NCBI RefSeq assembly: GCF_022662015.1
Contig: NZ_JAKMCM010000002.1
Coordinates: 310,001 to 374,000, forward strand
Reading direction: 5' to 3'
From: Aestuariivivens sediminicola
Lineage (GTDB): Bacteria; Bacteroidota; Bacteroidia; Flavobacteriales; Flavobacteriaceae
DNA length: 64,000 nucleotides
The notes below the pieces were generated by a model. It was not told where the DNA came from and searched no databases. It saw only the letters and a program-made list of their open reading frames with translations. A program made the position numbers and the translations under genes. Within the stretch, counting starts at the first letter, position 1, and every line of letters begins with the position of its first letter. Below are positions 36,444-45,480 of the stretch, piece by piece.

Positions 36444-37043
36444 TTATAAGGACCATGATTTACCACCTGTTATGTCTTCTAAGTCGCCACAGAAGTAGGT
36501 TCCGGGCACTGGATCGTAAGGCAAAATTGTTTCACCTATGAGCTGAGAGGTTCTATAGGCATTAATGGTCATCAACTTAATCGTATTTAAAAATTCCGAT
36601 TTTGTCGGTTTCGTTGTTTCGGGATCGGATTCTCGGTCCTGGTCAATGAAATCCTCCGTGAGCATGTAGTCGTCCAATAAGGTTTTAAAATTATCCTGGG
36701 ATAATTCATCAATAGGGGTTTCCGAATTGGGTTTAAGAAGACCTATTATTTCTGCGAATAAAGTTTTGGCATGCATTTGACTTTCATCATCAAAAATCTC
36801 ATTCATGAATTTGTCTATAAACTGGGGAATGTTGAGTTCCAAACCTGACGGTAAATCTTCAGTTTTGGGGAGAATAACATCCACCAAATTCTTTAGGACC
36901 AATCCCTCCTCTTCGTTTAAAAATTCCGGGACCCAAGTTTGGGTATTTCCTGTACAGCTTTGCATTAAATTGAGCACTGCAGGGGTTCCCATGAAAAAGG
37001 CCGCTGATAAGCCAATATTTTTTAAAGCCTCTCTTCGTTTCAT
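36444..37043 (-). CDS. Gluconate 2-dehydrogenase subunit 3 family protein (Tat-signal small subunit of the GMC enzyme)
   Basis: A 199-residue protein started at 37043, where MKRREALKNIGLSAAFFMGTP supplies a twin-arginine-type signal; the longer frame would overlap the upstream gene. The family is the small (gamma) subunit of FAD-dependent sugar dehydrogenases, needed for folding and for carrying the signal-less flavoprotein through the Tat pore. It ends with GTYFCGDLEDITGG, matching the family's C-terminal pattern. It follows the GMC gene by 10 bp. No separate cytochrome subunit gene is adjacent. Confidence 0.87.
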   Translation of the reverse strand: MKRREALKNIGLSAAFFMGTPAVLNLMQSCTGNTQTWVPEFLNEEEGLVLKNLVDVILPKTEDLPSGLELNIPQFIDKFMNEIFDDESQMHAKTLFAEIIGLLKPNSETPIDELSQDNFKTLLDDYMLTEDFIDQDRESDPETTKPTKSEFLNTIKLMTINAYRTSQLIGETILPYDPVPGTYFCGDLEDITGGKSWSL

Positions 37044-37053
37044 TCGAATCTTA

Positions 37054-38778
37054 TTAAGCGTTATCTCTTTTAAATTGTTCGGCCGCATGATTTGCAGCTC
37101 TTGCAGTAAAGGCCATGTACGTTAAAGAAGGGTTTTGACATCCGGCCGAAGTCATAAAAGAACCATCGGTAACATAAACATTTTTACATGCATGTATTTG
37201 ATTGTATTCATTTAAAACCGAGGTTTTTGGATCTCTTCCCATTCGCGCCGTGCCCATTTCATGTATACCCAATCCCATGGCCCTGTTCTCGTCTTCATCA
37301 AAACCTTCAATATCTTTAAAGCCAGCAGATTCGAGCATTTTAATTGCTTGTTCCTGCATGTCTTTACGCATAGCTAGCTCGTTTTCTCCAAAGTCGGCAT
37401 CAAAGGTTACGGTAGGCAAACCCCAGTCATCCAACTTTTCATAGTCCAAATACATTCTGTTATTATGGTCGGGTAAGGTTTCACCAAAAGCCGATAAAAC
37501 AATACGCCATTCACCAGGTTTTAAAATAGCTTCTTTTAATTCCGGTCCATATTTCAATTCGGCGACCAATTCGGAGATTTTGGATCGCGTTGCTCCACCT
37601 TGATACCCGTACCCTCGTTTAAAAGAAGTCACATTTGTTTTTCCTCCTAAATTTCTAAATCTCGGAATGTATATACCGTTGGCTCTACGCCCTTTGAAGT
37701 ATTTATCCTTAAATAATTCGGTTTTTGCCCTTGCGCCAACATGAAAATGGTGATCCATTATATTATGTCCCAGTTCCCCACTATCGTTACCTAACCCGTT
37801 CGGAAAGCGTTCTGATTTTGACTGCATCAGGATGGAAGTGGAGGCGATGGCCGAAGCACATAAGAATATTATTTTTGCCTTAAACTCCAATTTTTCTTTG
37901 GTTTCCGTATCTATGACCCTCACACCGGTAGCGCGTTTCGTGGTATCGTCGTAAACGACTTCATAAACTATGGAATTTGGTCTTAAGGTCATATTACCGG
38001 TAGCATCTGCTGTTGGTAATGTTGATGAGTTACTACTAAAATAAGCACCATAGGGGCAACCACGCATACATCGGTTTCTGTACTGGCAGGTGCTTCTGCC
38101 CATTCCGGGTTTGGTGCCTTCAGTGATATGTGCTGTTCTTCCAATAGTGAGGACTCTACCATCATCGAAATGCTCTTTTAATTGCTCTTTTAAATGCGCT
38201 TCCACACAATTGAGTTCCATGGGTTTTAAAAATTGACCATCCGGTAATTGCTCAAGTCCAAGTTTTTCTCCACTTACGCCAATGAATTCTTCAACATGAT
38301 CGTACCAGGGTGCAATGTCCTTATAGCGCACAGGCCAATCAATCCCAATACCATCTTCCTTATTGGCGTTAAAATCGATGTCACTTAAGCGGTAACTCTG
38401 CCTACCCCACATTAGGGAACGTCCACCAACGTGATAACCTCTTATCCAATCGAAACGGCGGTCCTCATTATAAGGGTGCTTTATATCGTCTACAAAAAAG
38501 TGCTTTCGGTATTCCTTGGTGACATAGCCCGTTCTATGCTGTTTTGGCATCCTTTCCAAGGTTTCTCTTGTCGGTTCTCCGTTATTTGGCATGTCCCATG
38601 GATCTAAATGAGCTGTATGATAGTCTTCGATATGCTTTATCATACGACCTCTTTCAAGGACAAGCGTTTTCAGGCCTTTTTCACAAAGTTCTTTGGCGGC
38701 CCAACCACCTGAAATACCCGTTCCTACAACGATTGCGTCAAAAGATTCTTTTGAAGGGTCTAGACAGGATGCATTCAT
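37054..38778 (-). CDS. GMC-family FAD oxidoreductase with 3Fe-4S-type cysteine triad (candidate glucoside 3-dehydrogenase)
   Basis: A 574-residue flavoprotein. The FAD-binding GTGISGG is at residues 19-25; the C-terminal GMC domain has the catalytic His in GIHEMGTARMG and Asn in CQNPSLTYMAF. Cys231, Cys237 and Cys241 (spacing 6 and 4) match the triad that holds a 3Fe-4S cluster in bacterial FAD-glucose dehydrogenases. It has no signal peptide, so it should be exported by hitch-hiking on the Tat-signal subunit encoded 10 bp downstream. With DUF1080, Gfo and isomerase genes in the same operon, oxidation of a glycoside at C3 is the best guess. First gene of the minus-strand cluster, 63 bp from the divergent AraC gene. 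Confidence 0.88.
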   Translation of the reverse strand: MNASCLDPSKESFDAIVVGTGISGGWAAKELCEKGLKTLVLERGRMIKHIEDYHTAHLDPWDMPNNGEPTRETLERMPKQHRTGYVTKEYRKHFFVDDIKHPYNEDRRFDWIRGYHVGGRSLMWGRQSYRLSDIDFNANKEDGIGIDWPVRYKDIAPWYDHVEEFIGVSGEKLGLEQLPDGQFLKPMELNCVEAHLKEQLKEHFDDGRVLTIGRTAHITEGTKPGMGRSTCQYRNRCMRGCPYGAYFSSNSSTLPTADATGNMTLRPNSIVYEVVYDDTTKRATGVRVIDTETKEKLEFKAKIIFLCASAIASTSILMQSKSERFPNGLGNDSGELGHNIMDHHFHVGARAKTELFKDKYFKGRRANGIYIPRFRNLGGKTNVTSFKRGYGYQGGATRSKISELVAELKYGPELKEAILKPGEWRIVLSAFGETLPDHNNRMYLDYEKLDDWGLPTVTFDADFGENELAMRKDMQEQAIKMLESAGFKDIEGFDEDENRAMGLGIHEMGTARMGRDPKTSVLNEYNQIHACKNVYVTDGSFMTSAGCQNPSLTYMAFTARAANHAAEQFKRDNA

Positions 38779-38841
38779 TTAAAAAGTTTTAAGAGGATTT
38801 ATTAAGGATGATAATTTTTATTTAAAGGCAAATTAGCTATT

Positions 38842-39918
38842 TTGCAGAGATTTAATGTTCAATATTTTTCAGTGAAAATAAATGCACAACAGATAGCCCC
38901 ATTTGAATCCGACGGGGTAGTTTATCATGCAGATACCTGTTTGCCGCTTATAGATGCGGTAAAACGAAATAAATTAAAGTTTAAAGCCTTGGCCAGATAC
39001 ACCTATCCAGGTGATCGGCTAACAGATGACACCCTGGGTTTAAATAGTGTCGGGTACTGGGACGCCAATGAACCTCAGGATTGGGGTTTAGATTGGCATA
39101 GAAATGAAGGTATAGAAATCCATTTTCTGGAATCCGGTTCCATGCCTTATTCGCAGGAAGGAAAGGATATGCTGTTGCATTCCAATAGTTTAACCATCAC
39201 CAGACCCTGGGAAGCGCATAAAGTAGGTGATCCTAAGATTGGAATGGGAAAGTTTTATTGGGTTATCTTAGATTTGGGAGTTAGAAGACCGCATCAAAAA
39301 TGGGTCTGGCCCGACTGGATTATGTTGGCTCAGCAGGATCTGGAGCGATTAACCGCCATTTTAAGGCAGAACGAAAGAGTACACTGGAAAGCAGGGAATA
39401 AAATTCGGGATTGTTTCCAGCGTATTAGTCATGTGGTAAATACGGATGACAATGGTAGTAATGCCTCGAGGATCAGGTTGCTTATTAATCAGTTGTTGAT
39501 TTTGATTTTGGATTTACTCAACGCTGAGGACGTCAAGTTAAATGAAGATCTAATAGACAGTTCAAGAAGTGTGCAGCTCTTTTTAAAAGAGTTGGATAAA
39601 AATCTCTCGGATGACTGGACCATCGGTAGAATGGCAAAATCTGCGGGGGTTGGATTGACGCGATTTACGCACCATTGCAAGCGATTAACTAATTTGACAC
39701 CCATGCGCTATCTCATGATTAAACGGGTAGAGATGGCTAAGAAATTACTTATTGAATCGCCAAATTTAAGTATTACCGAAATCGCATTTAGTTGTGGGTT
39801 TTCGACGAGTCAATATTTTTCTACAGTATTTAAAAAACATGAGAAATGTACGCCAATTGCCTATCGAGAGAAATTTTTACTTGAAGAAATGGCAGTTGAA
39901 AGCATGTCTGCATACTGA
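38842..39918 (+). CDS. AraC family transcriptional regulator
   Basis: About 358 residues with a C-terminal AraC/XylS double helix-turn-helix (about 258-350: WTIGRMAKSAGVGLTRFTHHCKRLTN and LSITEIAFSCGFSTSQYFSTVFKKHEKCTPIAYR). The N-terminal half contains a cupin-like sensing domain (GIEIHFLESGSMPYSQEGKDMLLHSNSLTITRPWEAHKVG). The start is uncertain: TTG at 38842 or GTG at 38872; no ATG fits before the conserved region. It lies between the divergent GMC operon and the plus-strand sugar operon at 40100-45251, so it probably controls one or both in response to a sugar. Confidence 0.9.
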   Translation: MQRFNVQYFSVKINAQQIAPFESDGVVYHADTCLPLIDAVKRNKLKFKALARYTYPGDRLTDDTLGLNSVGYWDANEPQDWGLDWHRNEGIEIHFLESGSMPYSQEGKDMLLHSNSLTITRPWEAHKVGDPKIGMGKFYWVILDLGVRRPHQKWVWPDWIMLAQQDLERLTAILRQNERVHWKAGNKIRDCFQRISHVVNTDDNGSNASRIRLLINQLLILILDLLNAEDVKLNEDLIDSSRSVQLFLKELDKNLSDDWTIGRMAKSAGVGLTRFTHHCKRLTNLTPMRYLMIKRVEMAKKLLIESPNLSITEIAFSCGFSTSQYFSTVFKKHEKCTPIAYREKFLLEEMAVESMSAY

Positions 39919-40099
39919 AAAATCTTGGCACTTGTAGTTGTATAAATCCTTTCACTGAATAATAATAAACAAGATTTGATAATTGATTTTTTATTTTCAC
40001 AAAGCGTAATTCTTGTATTCTTTTTTTATCGAATTCCGTAATGGGATAGCTGTAAAAGAGTGTTAAAAAGATGATTTTGCTAATATTTATTGTAATCAT

Positions 40100-41050
40100 A
40101 TGAAACTTAATAGGTCGACGTTCACAATGACGGCAATTGTACTGTTACTCTTTACAGTTGTATCATGTTTGAAAACCAATAAAAAAGAAACGACTAGTAA
40201 TGAATCGGAAATAGAAATGGTTGCCATCCCGGATTTTAAAATTTCTTTGGCACAATGGTCGTTACACAAAACGATACGGAGTGGCGAAATGGGTCCATTC
40301 GATTTTGCTAAGGAAGCCCATGCTCTGGGTTTTAGCGCCATAGAGTATGTAAGCGGTCTCTACAAAGATCAGGTCGAGTCCATGGGAATTGACGCGGTGG
40401 TAAAGAAATTGAAAGCCGCAAGTGAAGTTCACGGTGTCAAAAACCTTTTAATCATGGTCGATGGGGAAGGAAATTTGGCTTCCAGTAAGGAGGAAGAGCG
40501 CCAGGCTGCAGTTGAAAACCATAAGAAATGGGTAGATGCCGCTCAGATCCTGGGTTGTCATTCCATAAGAGTTAATGCCAATGGAGATGGAAGTTACGAC
40601 GAGGTTATGGCCCAGGCCGTAATGGGCTTGAGTGCCCTTTCAGAATATGCAAAGCCGAAGAACATAAATATCATTGTCGAGAATCATGGTGGCTTAACCT
40701 CTAACGCGCAATGGTTGTCTTCAGTCATAAAGAAGGTCAATATGTCGAATTGCGGAACGCTTCCGGACTTTGGAAATTTTTGTGTAAAAGGGAGCGTCCA
40801 TGATTGTAATGAATGGTATGATAAATACAAGGGGGTAACGGAATTAATGCCATTTGCAAAAGCCGTTAGCGCGAAGTCTTATGATTTTAACGAAGCCGGA
40901 AATGAAATCAGGATAGACTATGAACGTATGATTAACATCGTAAAAGGCGCAGGCTACACGGGTTATATTGGCGTAGAGTATGAAGGCGATAATTTGACCG
41001 AGAAAGAAGGCATCTTAGCCACGAAAAAGTTACTCGAAAAGTTGCAGTAA
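40100..41050 (+). CDS. Xylose-isomerase-like TIM barrel lipoprotein
   Basis: A 316-residue lipoprotein (signal peptide ending LFTVVSCLKT, Cys23) with a sugar phosphate isomerase/epimerase-type TIM barrel. Visible metal-site motifs are SLAQWSLHKTI, IIVENHGG (about 197), LPDFGNF (about 222), AKSYDFN (about 258) and IGVEYEGD (about 292). A periplasmic isomerase/epimerase for oxidised sugars is inferred; the reaction is unknown. It starts a plus-strand operon (31 bp to the permease) after a 181-bp gap from the AraC gene in which I saw no exact promoter box. Confidence 0.82.
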   Translation: MKLNRSTFTMTAIVLLLFTVVSCLKTNKKETTSNESEIEMVAIPDFKISLAQWSLHKTIRSGEMGPFDFAKEAHALGFSAIEYVSGLYKDQVESMGIDAVVKKLKAASEVHGVKNLLIMVDGEGNLASSKEEERQAAVENHKKWVDAAQILGCHSIRVNANGDGSYDEVMAQAVMGLSALSEYAKPKNINIIVENHGGLTSNAQWLSSVIKKVNMSNCGTLPDFGNFCVKGSVHDCNEWYDKYKGVTELMPFAKAVSAKSYDFNEAGNEIRIDYERMINIVKGAGYTGYIGVEYEGDNLTEKEGILATKKLLEKLQ

Positions 41051-41081
41051 GGACCGAAGAATCAACTAAACAATCAAATAT

Positions 41082-42257
41082 ATGGACGAAATTAATAAGA
41101 ACAGGCTTTTTCTTGCAAGCTGTATAGCCCTTATAGTAACGGCTATGACTTTTGCCATTAGGGCGCGACTGGAAACCGTATTTGGACCTGAGGGTATTGG
41201 TCTGTCTTTAGAACAAATAGGCTATGCCTTTACACCTGCATTTTGGGGGTTTACTTTAGCAATGATAATTGGTGGTCCCTTGGTGGATTCCTTGGGAATT
41301 AAAAAAATTACGTGGATAGCCTTTATTACCCATGCGATTGGTATCATTCTCACTTTATTTGCGACTTCAATGACCTCTCTTTTTATAGCCACCCTTTTTG
41401 TAGGTATTGGTAATGGTATGGTTGAGGCTGCATTAAATCCAATGATAGCCTCTATTTACCAGGAAAATAAGACGAAGATGTTAAATCGTTTCCATGTTTG
41501 GTTTCCGGGAGGAATTGTAATTGGGGCATTGGTTGGGTATTTGGTCATGGACGTCATGGGTCTCAGCTGGCAGATTATGGTGGCCACATTGTTTATTCCT
41601 CTAGTAATTTACGGGGCCCTGTTTTTAGGTCAAAAATTTCCTGTTACGGAGAGAGTACAAATGGGTGTGAGTTATGGGGATATGTTAAAAAGTGTTTTTA
41701 AACCCTTATTTATTTTTATGGTGGTATGCATGTTTTTAACTGCAGCTTCAGAATTGGCAAACACCCAGAGAATAGAATCTTTACTCAGTAAGTCGATTGC
41801 AAAACCTCTGTTGGTATTGGCCTTCATTAACGGGATAATGGCCTTTGGACGTGCTTTTGCCGGTCAGGTAATTCATAAGTTAAGACCGGCCGGAATGTTA
41901 TTGTTTTCTGCAATTTTCACATTTATTGGATTGTGGTTGCTCAGTTCGGTATCGGGAACAATGGTAATAGTTGCTGCAGCGATATTTGCTGTGGGCGTAA
42001 CTTTCTTTTGGCCGACGATGCTGGGTTTTGTAGCAGAATATTTACCTGAAACGGGTGCTTTAGGATTGTCTATAATGGGAGGTGCAGGAATGTTCTCCGT
42101 CTCGGTGGTGTTGCCCATAATGGGAAATATGTTAGATAATGCCACCCCAAGTGAAGTATTACGTATTATGTCAGTTCTTCCTGCCATATTAATTGTTGCA
42201 TTTTTAGGATTGAACATGTATATGAGAAAAAGAAATTCCCTCAGAACAGAAAATTAA
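41082..42257 (+). CDS. MFS permease, probably for a sugar
   Basis: A 391-residue inner-membrane protein with about 12 hydrophobic segments spread over its length. The loop GGPLVDSLGIKK corresponds to the MFS G-x-x-x-D-x-x-G motif between helices 2 and 3. The position between a periplasmic TIM-barrel lipoprotein and two cytoplasmic sugar enzymes (6 bp to the next gene) makes it the likely importer of the oxidised or released sugar. Exact substrate cannot be read. Confidence 0.87.
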   Translation: MDEINKNRLFLASCIALIVTAMTFAIRARLETVFGPEGIGLSLEQIGYAFTPAFWGFTLAMIIGGPLVDSLGIKKITWIAFITHAIGIILTLFATSMTSLFIATLFVGIGNGMVEAALNPMIASIYQENKTKMLNRFHVWFPGGIVIGALVGYLVMDVMGLSWQIMVATLFIPLVIYGALFLGQKFPVTERVQMGVSYGDMLKSVFKPLFIFMVVCMFLTAASELANTQRIESLLSKSIAKPLLVLAFINGIMAFGRAFAGQVIHKLRPAGMLLFSAIFTFIGLWLLSSVSGTMVIVAAAIFAVGVTFFWPTMLGFVAEYLPETGALGLSIMGGAGMFSVSVVLPIMGNMLDNATPSEVLRIMSVLPAILIVAFLGLNMYMRKRNSLRTEN

Positions 42258-42263
42258 AAATAC

Positions 42264-43415
42264 ATGGTCTCTAGAAAATTAAGAATGGGAATGATCGGGG
42301 GTGGTACCGGATCCTTTATTGGGGATGTTCACAGACGAGCCGCTTCAATAGATGGAATGATTGAATTGGTATGTGGCGCATTTAGCAGTAACCCTGAGAA
42401 GTCCATAGCCTCGGGTAAAGCACTATTCCTTCCCGAAGCGCGTTGCTACTCCAGTTTTGAAGAGATGATTCTTAAAGAAAAAGAACTTCCTGAATTTGAA
42501 AGAATGGATTTTGTTTCAATCGTTACACCGAACCATATGCATTTCCCACCGGCAAAAATGGCTTTGGAAAATGGGTTTCATGTGGTCTGTGATAAACCGA
42601 TGACATTAACTCTTGATGAAGCTTACCAATTGGAAAAAGTTGTAGAGCAAAGCGGAAAATTGTTTGCTTTAACACATAATTATACGGGTCATCCCATGGT
42701 GAAACAGGCCAGGGCAATGGTGGCTCATGGCGATTTGGGAACAATCAGAAAGATACAGGTGCAATACCTGCAGGGTTGGTTGTCCACGGCTGTTGAAAAA
42801 ACAGAAAACAAACAGGCTTCATGGCGCGTAGATCCCAAGAGGTCGGGTATTGGAGGCGCCTTGGGTGATATCGGGACCCATGCTGAAAATTTGGTGGAAT
42901 ACATAACAGGTTTGAAAATAGACGAACTGGCGGCTGACCTTGGGCGTTTCGGTGAAGGAAGGATTTTGGATGACGACGGAAACATATTGCTGAGAATGGA
43001 TAACGGTGCAAAAGGAACCATGTCAATATCGCAGATTGCTTTAGGTGAAGAAAATAATTTGGCAATTAAGGTTTACGGTGATAAAGGGAGCTTGGAATGG
43101 CATCAGGAGGAGCCGAACAAATTGATCACACATTCGTTGGACAAGCCCATAAAAACCTTTACTCCAAATGGCAATGATTTATATCCGGCAGCTTTGGAGA
43201 CCTCCAGAATTCCTGCAGGTCACCCGGAAGGCTACTTAGAAGCTTTTGCTACCATCTATAAAAATTTCGCGCAACATGTACTGGCGGTTTTAAACGGTGA
43301 ACTTGGCGGTAACGCTGACTACCCTTCAGTGAAGGATGGAATACGAGGGATGCAATTCATTTATGCTTCCGTTGAAAGCGACGAGAATAATGCAAGTTGG
43401 ATCAAATTAGGTTAA
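42264..43415 (+). CDS. Gfo/Idh/MocA family oxidoreductase, cytoplasmic
   Basis: A 383-residue NAD(P)-dependent oxidoreductase without signal peptide, unlike the three exported copies. The nucleotide-binding motif is MGMIGGGTGS (about 8-17) and the catalytic-type motif CDKPMT is near residue 110; the substrate domain has GGALGDIGTHAENL. It probably reduces an imported 3-keto sugar. Gaps are 6 bp from the permease and 14 bp to the next isomerase gene. It resembles the group often named for 3-keto-glucose or inositol metabolism, but no substrate is established. Confidence 0.87.
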   Translation: MVSRKLRMGMIGGGTGSFIGDVHRRAASIDGMIELVCGAFSSNPEKSIASGKALFLPEARCYSSFEEMILKEKELPEFERMDFVSIVTPNHMHFPPAKMALENGFHVVCDKPMTLTLDEAYQLEKVVEQSGKLFALTHNYTGHPMVKQARAMVAHGDLGTIRKIQVQYLQGWLSTAVEKTENKQASWRVDPKRSGIGGALGDIGTHAENLVEYITGLKIDELAADLGRFGEGRILDDDGNILLRMDNGAKGTMSISQIALGEENNLAIKVYGDKGSLEWHQEEPNKLITHSLDKPIKTFTPNGNDLYPAALETSRIPAGHPEGYLEAFATIYKNFAQHVLAVLNGELGGNADYPSVKDGIRGMQFIYASVESDENNASWIKLG

Positions 43416-43429
43416 ATTATATTTTGTAA

Positions 43430-44485
43430 ATGATGAAAACAATAAAAGGTCCGGGGATTTTTCTAGCACAATTTGTCGGAAGCGATCCACCGTTTAACAG
43501 CCTGGATGGCATGTGTGAATGGGCAGCGAAATTAGGCTATAAAGGGATTCAAATACCAACCTGGGAAGCCCATTTAATAGATATAGACAAGGCATCGGAG
43601 AGTCAGACCTATTGTGATGAACTAAAGGGAAAGGTGAATTCCTATGGTTTGGAAATTACAGAGCTCTCTACCCATTTACAAGGGCAGTTAGTAGCCGTTC
43701 ACCCGGCGTATGATGTCATGTTCGATGGTTTTGCACCGGAATCTGTCAGGAACAATCCTAAAGCCAGAACAGATTGGGCCATTGAATTTGTTAAAAAATC
43801 GGGAACGGCGAGCAAAAGGCTTGGCCTAAAATCGCATGCCACATTTTCGGGAGCATTATTATGGCCAACAGTTTATCCCTGGCCGCAACGACCAAATGGT
43901 CTGGTGGACATGGGCTTTGAAGAGTTGGCCAAGCGATGGATGCCGATATTGGATCACTTTGATGAACAAGGGGTCGATGTTTGCTATGAGCTTCATCCTG
44001 GAGAAGATTTGCACGATGGTATTACCTTTGAACGTTTTTTAGAGGCAACAGGTAATCATACACGTGCCAATATATTGTACGATCCCAGTCACTTTATATT
44101 GCAACAATTGGACTATCTTAGGTTTATTGACTATTACCATGATCGTATAAAAGCGTTTCATGTAAAAGATGCAGAATTTAATGCTACAGGGAAGCAAGGT
44201 GTTTACGGTGGATATGCCGATTGGAAAGATCGTGCAGGACGATTCCGTTCCTTAGGAGATGGACAGGTTGATTTTAATGGGATATTCTCAAAACTAACAA
44301 CCTACGGATGTGATGTCTGGGCTGTCATGGAATGGGAATGTTGTGTTAAAGCATCAGGGCAAGGCGCGAGAGAGGGCGCACCTTTTATACAAAAGCATAT
44401 TATTGAAGCCGCAGAACGTAGCTTTGATGATTTCGCCGGTGGTGAGACAGATAAGGAACAGTTGAAAAACATATTAGGTATTTAA
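43430..44485 (+). CDS. Sugar phosphate isomerase/epimerase family TIM barrel, cytoplasmic
   Basis: A 351-residue TIM-barrel protein without signal peptide. Metal-site motifs are complete: YELHPGEDLHDG (about 185), YDPSHF (about 218), AFHVKDAEFN (about 242) and AVMEWECC (about 302). This group commonly follows a Gfo/Idh/MocA oxidoreductase and is presumed to act on keto sugars. It is preceded by that gene at 14 bp. Two ATGs stand side by side at the start. Reaction unknown. Confidence 0.87.
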   Translation: MMKTIKGPGIFLAQFVGSDPPFNSLDGMCEWAAKLGYKGIQIPTWEAHLIDIDKASESQTYCDELKGKVNSYGLEITELSTHLQGQLVAVHPAYDVMFDGFAPESVRNNPKARTDWAIEFVKKSGTASKRLGLKSHATFSGALLWPTVYPWPQRPNGLVDMGFEELAKRWMPILDHFDEQGVDVCYELHPGEDLHDGITFERFLEATGNHTRANILYDPSHFILQQLDYLRFIDYYHDRIKAFHVKDAEFNATGKQGVYGGYADWKDRAGRFRSLGDGQVDFNGIFSKLTTYGCDVWAVMEWECCVKASGQGAREGAPFIQKHIIEAAERSFDDFAGGETDKEQLKNILGI

Positions 44486-44507
44486 AATAATTTCAAAATT
44501 TTTACTG

Positions 44508-45251
44508 ATGAAAAAAATAACATTTTTAATATTGGTTTTTTTGGTTTTTGTTGCCTGTAAAGAAACATCAAAGAAAGATCAGGAGTCTGTCGAAAAAGAA
44601 GTGGTTCAATCCGTTAAAGAAGACAATGCTTCCGAATGGATTACCCTTTTTGATGGCACTTCTATGGATAAATGGCGGGGCTACTTAAGAGACGATATGC
44701 CCGAAGAATGGACTATTAATAATGGCAATTTGCTTTTTACCCCTGGCGAGGAGGGTGGTAAAGATATCATAACAAAGGATACATTTACGAACTTTATTCT
44801 ATCCCTGGAATGGAAAATTTCTGAAGGAGGCAACAGTGGTATTTTTTGGGGTGTACATGAAGATGAAAACCTCAAAGTCCCCTATAATACTGGACCTGAA
44901 ATTCAGGTGTTGGACAATGAGCGCCATAAAGATGCATTTGTAAATCCCAAATTCCATCAAGCGGGTGCCTTATATGATATGATTGAGCCCATGCATGATG
45001 TTTGCAAACCTGCGGGAGAATGGAATCACTGTGTTTTAGAGGTAAATCATAAAGCAAATAGGGGTTCTGTGACCCTCAACGGAACTGTAATATGTGAATT
45101 CCCGGTTCATGGTGAAGCATGGGATAGGATGGTTGAAAACTCGAAATTTAAGGATTGGGAGAAATTTGGAAAATACCAAACGGGCCATATCGGATTGCAG
45201 GATCACAGTGATAAGGTATGGTATAGAAATATAAAAATAAAAGCACTGTAG
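44508..45251 (+). CDS. DUF1080 / 3-keto-disaccharide hydrolase family lipoprotein
   Basis: A 247-residue lipoprotein (signal peptide ending VFVACKET, Cys17), with EWITLFDGTSMDKWRGYLRDDMPEEWTINNG, EGGNSGIFWGVHEDE, GPEIQVLDNERHKDA and the C-terminal NIKIKAL of the family. It closely parallels the copy at 16913-17668. It is the last gene of the plus-strand operon, 22 bp after the isomerase gene. Its likely job is to release a 3-keto sugar in the periplasm for the adjacent permease. The 229 bp after it, up to the haloperoxidase stop, hold no clear terminator or gene. Confidence 0.88.
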   Translation: MKKITFLILVFLVFVACKETSKKDQESVEKEVVQSVKEDNASEWITLFDGTSMDKWRGYLRDDMPEEWTINNGNLLFTPGEEGGKDIITKDTFTNFILSLEWKISEGGNSGIFWGVHEDENLKVPYNTGPEIQVLDNERHKDAFVNPKFHQAGALYDMIEPMHDVCKPAGEWNHCVLEVNHKANRGSVTLNGTVICEFPVHGEAWDRMVENSKFKDWEKFGKYQTGHIGLQDHSDKVWYRNIKIKAL

Positions 45252-45480
45252 GTACATTTCTGGAAATAAGCCAAAGGTCAATTCAGTACGGGTTACTTAG
45301 CGCGCATCCCTTAACAGCGAAGCATGAAATAATATATGGAGTCTCTCCGAATTATTGATTGGAACTTAAGACCTGTGCTTGATCAACCTTTTTTCCTGAT
45401 TTTTAATGCGCAAAGAATAGGCATCATGATTTAAGGTATTTGCTTCACTAATTGCAAAAACTTAAAGACGCAAGTATCCA

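Noticed and set aside
45252-45480. Possible terminator in the convergent gap between the DUF1080 gene and the haloperoxidase gene
   Set aside because: Only short stems (GGAG/CTCC, TTGATCAA) without proper T-runs were found; nothing I can support.
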